Below are positions 38,783 through 47,549 of a stretch of DNA of 64,000 nucleotides, piece by piece. Every line of letters starts with the position of its first letter. Positions within the stretch are counted from its first letter, which is position 1. The stretch lies in the NCBI GenBank assembly GCA_011523825.1, contig WTFX01000029.1:1-64000 (forward strand), given 5' to 3'. Source of the stretch: Microthrixaceae bacterium. Lineage in GTDB: Bacteria > Actinomycetota > Acidimicrobiia > Acidimicrobiales > Poriferisodalaceae. Made by a program: the position numbers and the translations under genes. Below the pieces are notes generated by a model, which was given only the letters and a program-made list of their open reading frames with translations, ran no database searches and was not told the origin of the DNA.

Positions 38783-39895
38783 TCAGAACTGGCTGAGGAA
38801 GCGGATGTCGTTGGTGTACATGTCTCGCAGGTCGTCGATGCCGTGACGCATCAACGCCAGGCGGTCGATGCCGAAGCCGAAGGCGAAGCCCGTCCATTCC
38901 TCGAAGTCGATGCCACAGTTGGCGAGCACGTTGGGATGCACCATGCCGCAGCCGCCCAGCTCGATCCAGCCGGTCCGCTGGCAGGTCTGGCAGCCGGAGC
39001 CTTCGCAGATCACGCAGTTGATGTCGAACTCGGCGGATGGCTCGGTGAACGGGAAGTACGAGGGGCGCAGCCGCGACGAGATCGACTTGCCGAAGTAGGC
39101 CGAGGTGAACTCCTCGAGCGTGCCCGCGAGGTCAGCGAACGAGATACCCCGGTCGACCACGAGGCCCTCGATCTGATGGAAGACCGGCATGTGGCTGGCA
39201 TCCGCTGTGTCGCGCCGGAACACACGCCCCGGGCAGATCGTGTAGATCGGCGGCGGCTGCACTTCCATCACCCGGATCTGCACCGGCGAGGTGTGGGTGC
39301 GCAGCACCACGTTGGATGCTTCACCGCCCTCGCCGTCGCCGAGCTCGCTGCGCTCGCCGAGGTCCAGGTAGAGCGTGTCCCACATGGAACGGGCGGGATG
39401 CGCGGACGGCAGGTTGAGCGCCTCGAAGTTGTACCAGTCGGTCTCGGCCTGAGGCCCTTCGGAGACCGTGAATCCCATGCCGACGAACACGTCCTCGAGG
39501 CGTTCGGTGGTCTGGGTGACCAGGTGCAGGTGGCCGCGCTCGGGTCCCGGCGGAGTCTCGGTGAGGTCGAGCCATTCGCGCTGCAGCTGTTCACGGCGCG
39601 CCGAAGCGGTCAGCTCCCGAGCGGCCTCCGCATGCGCAGAGCGCAACGCCTGCTGGGCATCGTTGAGCGCTCGCCCGACAGCGGCTCGCTGTTCTGGCGG
39701 GAGCGAGCCCAGGCCCTGCTTGATCTGCCCGAGTGCGGACTTGCGCCCGAACAATCCCGACTCCGCCTGTGCCAGCTCCTCGCTGGTCGACGCGGCGGTG
39801 ACCGCAGCCAACCCCTGGCTGCGCGCAGCGTCGATGCTGGCGAGCAGCGCTTCGGGCGATGCCTCAGCGGGGGTGCCGCTGGCTGGGCCGTTCAC
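38783..39895 (-). CDS. pheS: Phenylalanyl-tRNA synthetase alpha subunit
   Basis: A 370-residue catalytic subunit. After an N-terminal coiled-coil (about 10-100), the class II core shows HPARSMWDTLY (motif 1), RTHTSPVQIR, the motif 2 region GRVFRRDTAD, FHQIEGL, and motif 3 in GFGIDRLALMRHGI. Length and order fit bacterial PheS. The start is a GTG at 39895. It lies directly downstream of the SpoU-type methyltransferase in the classic infC-rpmI-rplT-pheST arrangement. Confidence 0.97.
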   Translation of the reverse strand: MNGPASGTPAEASPEALLASIDAARSQGLAAVTAASTSEELAQAESGLFGRKSALGQIKQGLGSLPPEQRAAVGRALNDAQQALRSAHAEAARELTASARREQLQREWLDLTETPPGPERGHLHLVTQTTERLEDVFVGMGFTVSEGPQAETDWYNFEALNLPSAHPARSMWDTLYLDLGERSELGDGEGGEASNVVLRTHTSPVQIRVMEVQPPPIYTICPGRVFRRDTADASHMPVFHQIEGLVVDRGISFADLAGTLEEFTSAYFGKSISSRLRPSYFPFTEPSAEFDINCVICEGSGCQTCQRTGWIELGGCGMVHPNVLANCGIDFEEWTGFAFGFGIDRLALMRHGIDDLRDMYTNDIRFLSQF

Positions 39896-39938
39896 GGCAG
39901 GCAGGGTACGAGCCGGTACCGACGAATGGTCGGCATGT

Positions 39939-40709
39939 TCAGGCGCGCGGCCTCATTGCGTACATCAGCACGGCAGCGGCCACGGCAACGTTCAGCGAAT
40001 CGACGGGGTGCTGCATGGGAATCGAGACCGCCACGTCGGTGCCCCCGACCGCCTCGGCTGACGGACCATGCGCTTCGTTGCCCACCACGAGCGTCATGCG
40101 CTCAGCGATCGGCAGCCGGTCCACACCGACGTCGCCGTCGGGTGTCGCTCGCACGCGCACGTGGCCGGCGTCGGACAGCGCGCTGAGCACCTCAGCCGTC
40201 GAGTGTCCGCGGCACACGAGCGGCCCGAAGGTGAGCCCCGCAGCGCCGCGCAGCGCCTTCGGGCTCCACAGGTCCGTCGAACCGTGCGTGGCGATGACCG
40301 CGCCGAACCCGGCAGCGACGGCGCTTCGTACTACGGCGCCGGCATTGCCCGGGTCGCGAACTGCTTCGAGCACCACCACCCGCTCTGCCATCGCCGCCTC
40401 ATCGAGCGCTGCATCGGCGAAGGGCGCTATGGCGAGCACCCCTTGGGGATTCATGGCATCAGCGAGCGGGTCAAGCACGTCTGCGGGCACCGGATGGACC
40501 GCTCCGATCCGTTCCCGGTAGCCGCCGCCCAAGCGCAGAGCGTCGGGATGATCATCGCGAGCACCCTGCGGCGCGTAACGGCCGACGAGTTCTGGGCGAG
40601 CGAACACAGCTTCGAGCGTTGCCCCGCTGGCCAGCGCTCCGTCAACCGCCCTGGGTCCCTCGACGACGGCCAGGCCGGAGGCATCTCGCTGGCGCCGGTC
40701 GCGCACCAA
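39939..40709 (-). CDS. TrmH/SpoU family RNA 2'-O-methyltransferase
   Basis: A SPOUT methyltransferase of about 256 residues with an N-terminal substrate-binding domain (VVEGPRAVDGAL). The knotted catalytic domain shows motif 1 VRDPGNAGAVVRSA, motif 2 LVVGNEAHGPS and motif 3 SIPMQHPVDSLNVAVAAAV. It most likely methylates a ribose in 23S rRNA or a tRNA; the target cannot be assigned. The true start is uncertain: GTG at 40709 begins inside the conserved basic helix, and a TTG or CTG further up may be used. Confidence 0.9.
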   Translation of the reverse strand: MVRDRRQRDASGLAVVEGPRAVDGALASGATLEAVFARPELVGRYAPQGARDDHPDALRLGGGYRERIGAVHPVPADVLDPLADAMNPQGVLAIAPFADAALDEAAMAERVVVLEAVRDPGNAGAVVRSAVAAGFGAVIATHGSTDLWSPKALRGAAGLTFGPLVCRGHSTAEVLSALSDAGHVRVRATPDGDVGVDRLPIAERMTLVVGNEAHGPSAEAVGGTDVAVSIPMQHPVDSLNVAVAAAVLMYAMRPRA

Positions 40710-40716
40710 GCGTGAC

Positions 40717-40734
40717 AGCCGCGACAGCGCGGCT
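40717..40734. terminator. Hairpin between rplT and the SpoU-type gene
   Basis: A perfect 6-bp stem AGCCGC/GCGGCT around the loop GACAGC lies in the 56-bp gap after the rplT stop. It has no T-tract. It may attenuate transcription into the methyltransferase and pheST genes, or lie within an extended coding start. Confidence 0.35.
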
Positions 40735-40765
40735 TGTGACGGCGGTTGCGGGCCGGAGTGTGTGC

Positions 40766-41164
40766 TCAGGCTGCTGTGCTGACGGCGCCGCCGTCACCGG
40801 CGTTCGGGCCACGGACGGCGGCCTCGGCGCGCTCGGCGATCGCAGCAAATGCTGCGGGGTCGCTCACCGCGAGGTCTGCCAGGTGCTTGCGGTCGACCGC
40901 GACGCCTGCCACGTCCAGCCCGTGCATGAGGCGGCTGTAGGTGGTGCCGTTCTGGCGCGCAGCGGCATTGATGCGCTGGATCCAGAGGCGCCGGAACTCG
41001 CCTTTTCGGGCCCTGCGGTCGCGGAACGCGTACTGCCCGCTGTGCATGACCTGCTCATTGGCGGCCCGGAACGACCTGCTCTTGTTGCCGTAGTAACCCT
41101 TCGCCTTGCCGAGCGTCGCCTTGCGACGGGTGCGGCTGGCTACGGATCGCTTGACTCGTGCCAC
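40766..41164 (-). CDS. rplT: Ribosomal protein L20
   Basis: A 132-residue basic protein that binds 23S rRNA early in 50S assembly. The start [15 protein letters not shown] and the segment [15 protein letters not shown] [15 protein letters not shown] identify it. The last 20 residues are an alanine/glycine-rich acidic tail beyond the usual end. It often represses the infC operon through its mRNA in other bacteria; that is not shown here. Start GTG at 41164. Confidence 0.97.
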   Translation of the reverse strand: MARVKRSVASRTRRKATLGKAKGYYGNKSRSFRAANEQVMHSGQYAFRDRRARKGEFRRLWIQRINAAARQNGTTYSRLMHGLDVAGVAVDRKHLADLAVSDPAAFAAIAERAEAAVRGPNAGDGGAVSTAA

Positions 41165-41266
41165 GTTGATCTGTCCTTGCTTGCCTTGGATTGCCTGCGG
41201 GGCTTGTCCGCGGATCGTGTGCCTGGGAACCGTTTCGGCCGCGGGTCGTGTTTTCCAGAGTGCGGC

Positions 41267-41461
41267 TCAGCGGCCGAGCATCCGGTTGACGCGCTTGGCG
41301 TCGGCTGCCGACACTTCGCCTTCGAGTGCCAGCCATCGCTTGCGCGCTGACGACTTCTTCTCCAGCAGGTGATTCCGGTTGCGCTTGCGGCGCACGAGCT
41401 TGCCGGAGCCGGTGGTCTTGAAGCGCTTCTTGGCGCCGCTGTGAGACTTCATCTTGGGCAT
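41267..41461 (-). CDS. rpmI: Ribosomal protein L35
   Basis: A 64-residue, very basic ribosomal protein, [15 protein letters not shown] at the start and KRVNRMLGR at the end, as expected for L35. The ATG at 41461 is chosen over longer in-frame readings because homologues begin MPK(M/Q)K. It lies between infC and rplT. Confidence 0.97.
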   Translation of the reverse strand: MPKMKSHSGAKKRFKTTGSGKLVRRKRNRNHLLEKKSSARKRWLALEGEVSAADAKRVNRMLGR

Positions 41462-41584
41462 GGTGTTGCTGCCTTGCTTGTGGTGGATCGAACTGTGTGG
41501 AACACGCGGGCTGGTTGCGTGGTCGTGAGCGGCGCGCACAACGCTCAGCCTCTCGGCCGCACGCGCCACCCGTGTCGCCGCGAC

Positions 41585-42193
41585 TCAGTCGTTGGGCGGA
41601 TCTGCGGCCTTGCGACGCTGACGTGACACGCGGTCTGGACTCAGCAACATCGTCATGTTGCGTCCGTCGAGACGGGGAAACTGGTCGACCTTGCCGACCT
41701 CGGCAACCGCTTCGGCAACCCGCTCGAGGATCTGGCCGCCGAGTTCGGGATGGAAGACCTCACGACCCCTGAACATGACGGTGACCTTCACCTTGTGGCC
41801 ATCCTCGAGGAACTTGCAGACCTTGGCTGTCTTGGTGCCGAAGTCGCCGGTCCCGATCTTGGGCCGGTACTTCATCTCCTTCAGCCCGGCATGGGTCGCC
41901 TTGCGCCGCGATTCCTTCGCCCGCTGTGCCGCCTCGTACTTGTACTTGCCGTAATCCATGATCCGGCAGACCGGCGGGGCGGCGTTGGGCGCCACCTCCA
42001 CGAGGTCCAAGTCCATATTGCGGGCGATTTGCAGCGCTTCGGGAACCGACTTGATGCCGATCTGCTCGCCGTCGGGTGCGACCAAGCGGACCTCGCGGAC
42101 CCTGATGTCCTCGTTGATCCGGGCGTCACCGTCACTTGCGCGTGCTATGGCCGTACTCGCTTGTCCAAAGGACGCTCCTCGTCCACGCGGCAT
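41585..42193 (-). CDS. infC: Translation initiation factor IF-3
   Basis: A factor of about 202 residues that prevents premature subunit joining and checks the initiator tRNA. The N-domain starts RINEDIRVREVRL, the interdomain helix contains DYGKYKYEAAQRAKE, and the C-domain has KEMKYRPKIGTGDF and GREVFHPELG. The ATG at 42193 leaves about 27 residues before the conserved start. infC genes often use rare start codons, so the real start may be further in. A small hairpin with AGGAG in its loop lies just after this ATG (42184-42170). Longer upstream readings are unsupported. Confidence 0.95.
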   Translation of the reverse strand: MPRGRGASFGQASTAIARASDGDARINEDIRVREVRLVAPDGEQIGIKSVPEALQIARNMDLDLVEVAPNAAPPVCRIMDYGKYKYEAAQRAKESRRKATHAGLKEMKYRPKIGTGDFGTKTAKVCKFLEDGHKVKVTVMFRGREVFHPELGGQILERVAEAVAEVGKVDQFPRLDGRNMTMLLSPDRVSRQRRKAADPPND

Positions 42194-42236
42194 CCTCTGC
42201 GAGCCCGGTACCAGAACGCGCCCTTGGGCGGTCCGG

Positions 42237-42252
42237 TGGGGGTCAGACCCCG
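42237..42252. other. Small palindrome in the infC leader
   Basis: GGGGGTCAGACCCC forms a compact hairpin (GGGTC-A-GACCC) about 45 bp upstream of infC, in the 137-bp divergent region shared with the DUF1844 gene. It may be part of the infC mRNA leader, where autoregulatory structures are common, or a regulator site. No clear promoter hexamers were defined. Confidence 0.35.
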
Positions 42253-42330
42253 CTTGTTCCTGTTGTAGGGGCCGTAGGGTAACAGCGCTGGGGAAAGCCA
42301 GCACAGCCAATCGGGGCGGGGAGGTCAGCG

Positions 42331-42828
42331 ATGAGCACGTTGTGGACACCCGAAGGTGAGCATCGGGTACCTCGCGAGAGCGCCGACGAGCCGCCGAATG
42401 CTCCCCCTCCCACGGCCGACGAAGGAGGCGCATACGGCGCAGCCGAAGAAGGCGGCGCCTTCGGCGGCGAACTCGACATCGACCCCGAGACCGGGCTCCC
42501 GATCGATCCGCGCACCGGCGAGCCGTTCGATCCCGAAGAGCTGGCTGCGATGCAGGAGCAGCTGCGCGAGGCCCAGGAACAGCTCGTCTCGGTGCCTGCG
42601 GCTGAGATTGTGCAGAACCACATGATGGGGTTGTTCGAGCTCGCGGCATTGCATCTGCGGCGTGACCCACCCGATCTTGCCGAAGCACGGCTGCCGATCG
42701 ACGCGCTGGGCCTGCTGGTGGACAACCTCGCCGACCAGCTGCCGGCCGGCGACACGCTGCAGGGCGCGCTGCAGCAGATTCGCCTCGCCTACGTCGAGAT
42801 CCACAAGCGCCTGACTGCAGCCGAATAG
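42331..42828 (+). CDS. DUF1844 domain protein
   Basis: A 165-residue acidic protein. Residues 1-70 are low-complexity, rich in P, E, G and D with DIDPETGLPIDPRTGEPFD. A coiled-coil stretch follows (about 70-90), then the DUF1844 helical domain with NHMMGLFELAALHL and the final RLAYVEIHKRL. Small actinobacterial proteins of this family often lie beside infC; function unknown. Divergent from infC. Confidence 0.85.
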   Translation: MSTLWTPEGEHRVPRESADEPPNAPPPTADEGGAYGAAEEGGAFGGELDIDPETGLPIDPRTGEPFDPEELAAMQEQLREAQEQLVSVPAAEIVQNHMMGLFELAALHLRRDPPDLAEARLPIDALGLLVDNLADQLPAGDTLQGALQQIRLAYVEIHKRLTAAE

Positions 42829-42909
42829 ACGCGACGCCCGAGCCCCAGGGCGGATTCATCACCTAATTCAGCACGGCGCCGCGAGGTGCCGCGGGTACCG
42901 TTACCGCCC

Positions 42910-43785
42910 GTGCTCAAGCTCGTGCTCCCCAAGGGCTCGCTCGAAGAGGCGACCCTGCGGCTCTTTGAAGATGCAGACCTGCCGGTGCGGCGGGGCTCGG
43001 CGGTTGACTACCGCGCCAACATTGACGACCCTCGCATCGACGACGTACGCATCCTGCGACCCCAAGAGATCCCGTCCTATGTCGCTGACGGACTGTTCGA
43101 CTTGGGCATCGCCGGGCGTGACTGGATCGAAGAGACCAACAGCGACGTGATTTCGCTCGGCGAACTGCGTTACTCGAAAGCAACTTCACGGCCGGTGCGC
43201 ATCGTCGTGGCAGTGCCCGACGACAGCAGGTTCCGGGCGCTCGCCGACCTGCCGAACGGGGTGCGGGTGTCGAGCGAGTATCCCGAGCTGACCCGACGGT
43301 TCTTCGCCGAACGAGGCGTGGACGCGGACGTGCGGCTGAGCTATGGCGCTACCGAGGCCAAGGCCCCCGAGATCGTGGACGCGGTGGTCGACCTCACGGA
43401 GACCGGCCGAGCCCTGCACGCGGCGGGCCTGCGCATCATTGATGAAATCCTCACGAGCTACACCGAGATCTTCACCAATCAGGCTGCCTACGACGACCCG
43501 GATAAGCGCCGGGCCATGACGCAGATCAAGACGCTGCTGGACGGGGTGCTGGATGCCCGTGGTCGCGTCTTGGTGAAGCTGAACGTAGGGCGCGAGCACC
43601 TCGACGCCGTGGTGAAGCTGCTTCCCTCCATGAAGGCCCCGACGGTGAACGAACTGTGGGGCGGCGAGGCCTACGCAGTAGAGACGGTCGTGCCGAAGCA
43701 CCAGATCAACGTGCTCATCCCCGAACTCCTAGAACAGGGCGCGGCCGACATCATCGAGATGCCGATCTCCAAGATCGTCCCCTAG
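42910..43785 (+). CDS. hisG: ATP phosphoribosyltransferase (long form)
   Basis: A 291-residue enzyme for the first step of histidine synthesis, condensing ATP and PRPP. The core begins LKLVLPKGSLEEATLRLFEDADL. The PRPP loop region is EIVDAVVDLTETGRALHAAGL. The C-terminal histidine-binding regulatory domain (from about residue 215) marks the HisG-long type. Start GTG at 42910 sits right before the core; a GTG at 42886 would add eight residues. No other his genes lie nearby. The stop codon shares the palindrome CTAG with the convergent ribBA stop. Confidence 0.95.
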   Translation: MLKLVLPKGSLEEATLRLFEDADLPVRRGSAVDYRANIDDPRIDDVRILRPQEIPSYVADGLFDLGIAGRDWIEETNSDVISLGELRYSKATSRPVRIVVAVPDDSRFRALADLPNGVRVSSEYPELTRRFFAERGVDADVRLSYGATEAKAPEIVDAVVDLTETGRALHAAGLRIIDEILTSYTEIFTNQAAYDDPDKRRAMTQIKTLLDGVLDARGRVLVKLNVGREHLDAVVKLLPSMKAPTVNELWGGEAYAVETVVPKHQINVLIPELLEQGAADIIEMPISKIVP

Positions 43786-45095
43786 TCGGCGAGCGGGGGT
43801 GCCTCTTCGAGATCGGCGTCGACTTCGGCACCGCCGTCAGCCTCGTCGTCCATGAGATGGCCCAAGCGCATCTTCTTGGTGCGCAGGTAGGCGCTGTTGT
43901 AGGGGTTCGCGTTCGATGACGTCGGCACGCGCTCGACGACTTCGAGCCCATAGCCGGACAGGCCGCCGATCTTGTTGGGGTTGTTGGTCATCAGCCGCAT
44001 CCGCTGCACCCCGAGCTCAGCCAGGATCTGCGCACCGATGCCGTATTCCCTGCTGTCCACCGGCAAGCCCAGCTCCAGGTTGGCGTCGACCGTGTCGCGG
44101 CCGGCGTCCTGCAGCGAGTACGCAGCAATCTTGTGGCCGATGCCGATGCCGCGGCCCTCGTGGCCCCGCAGGTAGACGAGCACGCCCGCGCCTGCTTCGG
44201 CGATGGCCTCGAGCGCACTGTGCAGCTGTGAGCCGCAGTCGCAGCGCATCGACGCCAGGATGTCGCCGGTCAGGCACTCGCTGTGCACGCGCACCAGCAC
44301 GGGCTCTGCGCCCATCACAGATCCGTATGTCAGCGCCAGATGCTCGGTGTCGTCGAAGTCGCGGAAGACGTGGCCGGTGAACTCGCCGTAGATGGTGGGG
44401 ATGCGGGCCTGAGATATCGGGTCGACCAGGCGCTCATTGACCCGCCGGTAGCGGATGAGGTCGGCAATCGAGATGAGCAGCAGACCGTGCTGCTCGCAGA
44501 ACTGGATCAGGTCGGGCACCCGGGCCATGGTCCCGTCGTCGTTGACCACCTCGCACAGCACGCCCGCCGGATGGCAGCCGGCCAGCCGGGCCAGATCCAC
44601 CGCGGCTTCAGTATGGCCTGCTCGCTTGAGCACGCCGCCGGGCCGGTAACGCAGCGGCAGCACGTGGCCGGGACGGTTGAAGTCGTTCGCGCTGGACTTG
44701 GGGTCGGCCAGCAGGTTGAGCGTCAGCGAGCGATCTGCCGCCGAAATGCCCGTCGTGGTGCCCTCGGCGGCATCGACCGTGACCGTGTAAGCGGTGCGCA
44801 TGGACTCGGTGTTGACCGTCACCATGAGCGGCAGCGCCAGGTCATCGAGGCGCTCGCCCATCAGGGGTGCGCAGATGACGCCCGATGTGTAGCGAACGAA
44901 GAACGCCATGGCCTCGGGCGTGGCGTGCTCGGCCGCCATGATGAGATCGCCTTCGTTCTCGCGGTCTTCATCGTCGACCACCACCACGATCTCACCGCGG
45001 CCGATGGCCTCGATCGCTTCGGGAATGGCAGCGAACGGCGATGCAGGAGGTGCGTCGTCAGCTGCGTCGCGGTCGGTCATGCCGGACTCACTCAT
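43782..45095 (-). CDS. ribBA: Bifunctional 3,4-dihydroxy-2-butanone-4-phosphate synthase / GTP cyclohydrolase II
   Basis: A 437-residue fusion supplying both riboflavin precursors. The N-terminal RibB domain shows DDEDRENEGDLI and GHTEAAVDLARLAG. The C-terminal RibA domain (from about residue 225) has the zinc ligands in HSECLTGDILASMRCDCGSQL and the catalytic LRGHEGRGIGI. A 35-residue acidic tail follows. The ATG at 45095 overlaps the ribE stop, indicating translational coupling. Confidence 0.96.
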   Translation of the reverse strand: MSESGMTDRDAADDAPPASPFAAIPEAIEAIGRGEIVVVVDDEDRENEGDLIMAAEHATPEAMAFFVRYTSGVICAPLMGERLDDLALPLMVTVNTESMRTAYTVTVDAAEGTTTGISAADRSLTLNLLADPKSSANDFNRPGHVLPLRYRPGGVLKRAGHTEAAVDLARLAGCHPAGVLCEVVNDDGTMARVPDLIQFCEQHGLLLISIADLIRYRRVNERLVDPISQARIPTIYGEFTGHVFRDFDDTEHLALTYGSVMGAEPVLVRVHSECLTGDILASMRCDCGSQLHSALEAIAEAGAGVLVYLRGHEGRGIGIGHKIAAYSLQDAGRDTVDANLELGLPVDSREYGIGAQILAELGVQRMRLMTNNPNKIGGLSGYGLEVVERVPTSSNANPYNSAYLRTKKMRLGHLMDDEADGGAEVDADLEEAPPLAD

Positions 45096-45693
45096 CGTCG
45101 GTTGCTGCACCATTCTGCCCGAGCAGACGCTCGACGTAACGGGCGAGGACGTCGACCTCGAGGTTGACGAGGTCTCCGGCCTGCGCAGTGCCCATGGTGG
45201 TCATAGCCATGGTGTGCGGGATGAGCGCCACCGAGAACTCGCATCCGCCCTCGTCGTCGTCGGTGATGTCGAAGCAGGTCAGGCTGATGCCGTTGAGGGT
45301 CACTGAGCCCTTCTCCACGAGGTAGCGGCGCAAGCCGCCCTCGGGCGGCACGGCGACGCGCAGATCAGGGGCCGGGCGCTTGATCGTCGCCACTCCGTCG
45401 ACGTGGCCCTGCACGAGGTGCCCGCCGAGCCGGTCGGCGTAGCGCATGCAGCGCTCGAGATTCACGGGGTCACCCTCCGCCAGCGAGCCCAGCGCAGTTC
45501 GCTTGACGGTCTCAGCACTCACGTCGGCCGCCCACCAGCCGTCGCCCATCTCGACCACAGTCAGGCAGCAGCCATTCACCGCAATCGAGTCGTCGACGGC
45601 GGCATCGGTGAGCACGAGCGCGGCATTGAACCGGTACCGCTCGCCGTCCTTGCCGGCGAAGCTTCCGAGTTCCTCGACGAGTCCGGTGTACAT
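45088..45693 (-). CDS. ribE: Riboflavin synthase alpha subunit
   Basis: A 201-residue enzyme that dismutates two lumazines to riboflavin. It has the two-barrel repeat: MYTGLVEELG at the start, VNLERCMRYADRLGGHLVQGHVDG in the first barrel, and LTCFDITDD and AGDLVNLEVDVLARYVERLL in the second. The ATG at 45693 matches homologues. ribH (lumazine synthase) is not in this cluster. Confidence 0.95.
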   Translation of the reverse strand: MYTGLVEELGSFAGKDGERYRFNAALVLTDAAVDDSIAVNGCCLTVVEMGDGWWAADVSAETVKRTALGSLAEGDPVNLERCMRYADRLGGHLVQGHVDGVATIKRPAPDLRVAVPPEGGLRRYLVEKGSVTLNGISLTCFDITDDDEGGCEFSVALIPHTMAMTTMGTAQAGDLVNLEVDVLARYVERLLGQNGAATDDE

Positions 45694-45810
45694 CGTGTGT
45701 CCCTTCACGGACCTGCGCTAGGAGCGCAGATTGCCGCCGACGGTACCGGCGGAGTCGGCCAGGGCGCGGCTGGGGCCCAAAGCGAGAGCGCTATCCGGGC
45801 CGAGGCGCAT

Positions 45811-46926
45811 CTATCGAAGCACGGTGATGCGCACGTCGGGTCCGATGCTGCGCACTTCGACGATGTGGCCCCGCCAGAACTCGGCGATGGTCGGCGCACC
45901 CGGGCCCGCCAGCACCGGCGGCCCATCGTCGCCGCCAGCAAGCACCGGCGCGAGATAGACGACATATTCGTTGACGAGGCCGCCTCGGTGCAGCTCTCCC
46001 GCGACGTTGGCGCCGCCTTCCACCAGCAGCTCCACAACGCCTTCGTCGGCCAGCCGGTTCACCACCGGTCGCATCGCTCCGCTGACTTCGACGCACGGCT
46101 GCACCTTGGCTTCCGCCGGTGCCATGCCGAGCACGAAGCGGCGCGGATCGAGCCGCTCAGCAGCAGCGAAGGCGAACGGCGAATGGACCGGCTCGTCGCC
46201 GGCCTCGCGCATGTCGAGCAGCGGCCGGTGAGGACTGGTGGCCGGCAGGTCGCGGACTGTGAGCATCGGGTCATCAGCGCGGACGGTGCCTGCGCCGACC
46301 AGCACGGCATCGCAACGTGCGCGCAGTGCGTGAGCGTCGGCACGCGCCTCGGGCGAGGTGATCCACTGCGAGGTGCCGTCGGGTGCGCCGGTGCGCCCGT
46401 CGAGAGTCGCCGCCAGCTTCAGCACCACCCATGGACGCCCCGTCCGGCGCTGGTGCAGGTACGGGCCCAGCGAAGCTGCCACCGAGCCGTCGGCGTCCCC
46501 GACAGCTGCGTCAATGCCGGCGGCACGCAGCGCTGTCATACCGGTGCCGGCCACATGCGGATCCGGATCGGTCACACCGGCGCAGACTCGTGCGATGCCC
46601 GCATCGATGACGGCGTCGACGCACGGCGCGGTGCGGCCGGTATGCGAGCACGGCTCCAGCGTGGTGTACACGGTCGCTCCGGCCGGATCGGCACCGGTGC
46701 TGCGGGCTGCGTCGAGCGCCACGATCTCGGCATGTCGCCCGGGCGGTGGCTCAGTTGCGCCCTCGAATACCGTGCCGTCGGGCAAAACCAGCACGGCGCC
46801 CACCCACGGATTCGGAGCTGTGGTGCCGCGAACACTCTCCCCCAGCTGCACGGCACGGTGCATGTGGGCGAGGTCGTCAACGGCATTGGCCGACTCGCCG
46901 GTGGGAGCCAGATGCTCGCCGGACAT
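45811..46926 (-). CDS. ribD: Bifunctional riboflavin deaminase / reductase
   Basis: A 371-residue two-domain enzyme. The N-terminal cytidine-deaminase-like domain has the zinc motif HAEIVALDAA and PCSHTGRTAPC, with substrate segment APNPWVGAVLV. The C-terminal reductase has WVVLKLAATLDGR and the VEGGANVAGE motif. Its ATG (46926) overlaps the moaB-like TGA by one base (TGATG), so the two are coupled. The gap to ribE is about 117 bp and no FMN riboswitch core is visible in it. Confidence 0.95.
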   Translation of the reverse strand: MSGEHLAPTGESANAVDDLAHMHRAVQLGESVRGTTAPNPWVGAVLVLPDGTVFEGATEPPPGRHAEIVALDAARSTGADPAGATVYTTLEPCSHTGRTAPCVDAVIDAGIARVCAGVTDPDPHVAGTGMTALRAAGIDAAVGDADGSVAASLGPYLHQRRTGRPWVVLKLAATLDGRTGAPDGTSQWITSPEARADAHALRARCDAVLVGAGTVRADDPMLTVRDLPATSPHRPLLDMREAGDEPVHSPFAFAAAERLDPRRFVLGMAPAEAKVQPCVEVSGAMRPVVNRLADEGVVELLVEGGANVAGELHRGGLVNEYVVYLAPVLAGGDDGPPVLAGPGAPTIAEFWRGHIVEVRSIGPDVRITVLR

Positions 46927-47447
46927 CAGTGCAGCCGTTCGCCTGCCAGCAGGGCCAGGGCGTGAGGCAGCACGTCGGCCACGGCCTCGAAGCACTCCAC
47001 GCAGCCTTTGGTGGAGCCGGGCGTGTTCAGCACGATCGTGCGGCCGATGATGCCTGCGACGCCTCGAGACAGCCGGCCCAGCGGGTTCACCAGTCGCATT
47101 GCTTCGGCCAGGCCGGGTGCTTCGCGCTCGATCACGGCGCGGGTGCCCTCGGGGGTGAGATCCCGCTCCGTGAAGCCAGTGCCGCCTGTCGACACGATCA
47201 GCCCCTCGAACCCGTCCGACATCGACCGCAGGGCATCGGCCACCGTGTCGACGCCGTCGGCCACCACGCGTCGCTCGACCACCTCGTAGCCCGCGGCAGC
47301 CAGCGCTTCGCCCAGCGCCTCGCCGCTGCGATCCTCGCGCGTTCCGGCGATCACGCCGTCGGAGACCGTGAGCACCTTGGCCGCGAGTTGGTGCTCGCCG
47401 TCGGGCGGGCTGTGAGCGTGATGATGTGCCGCATGCGATCCGGCCAT
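46926..47447 (-). CDS. MoaB/Mog family molybdopterin protein
   Basis: A 173-residue protein of the molybdopterin-binding (adenylyltransferase) family, acting in molybdenum cofactor synthesis. Motifs: VLTVSDGVIAGTREDRSG, the STGGTGFTERDLTPE loop, and NTPGSTKGCVE. A His-rich N-terminal tail (AHHHAHS, residues 6-12) is unusual and could bind metal. Coupled to ribD, suggesting a cofactor-supply operon. Confidence 0.9.
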   Translation of the reverse strand: MAGSHAAHHHAHSPPDGEHQLAAKVLTVSDGVIAGTREDRSGEALGEALAAAGYEVVERRVVADGVDTVADALRSMSDGFEGLIVSTGGTGFTERDLTPEGTRAVIEREAPGLAEAMRLVNPLGRLSRGVAGIIGRTIVLNTPGSTKGCVECFEAVADVLPHALALLAGERLH

Positions 47448-47549
47448 CGCGGCAGGCTACCGACGCTCATGTGAGCGTTCCCCTGGCCGACTCGCTGCAC
47501 CCGTCGGCAGACCCGGCGGTGTACTTCGCCCCGTCACTAGCCTGCGGTC

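Noticed and set aside
45709..45810. FMN riboswitch near the rib genes
   Set aside because: No RFN-type conserved core was recognised in the gaps around ribE and ribD; only general GC-rich inverted repeats are present.
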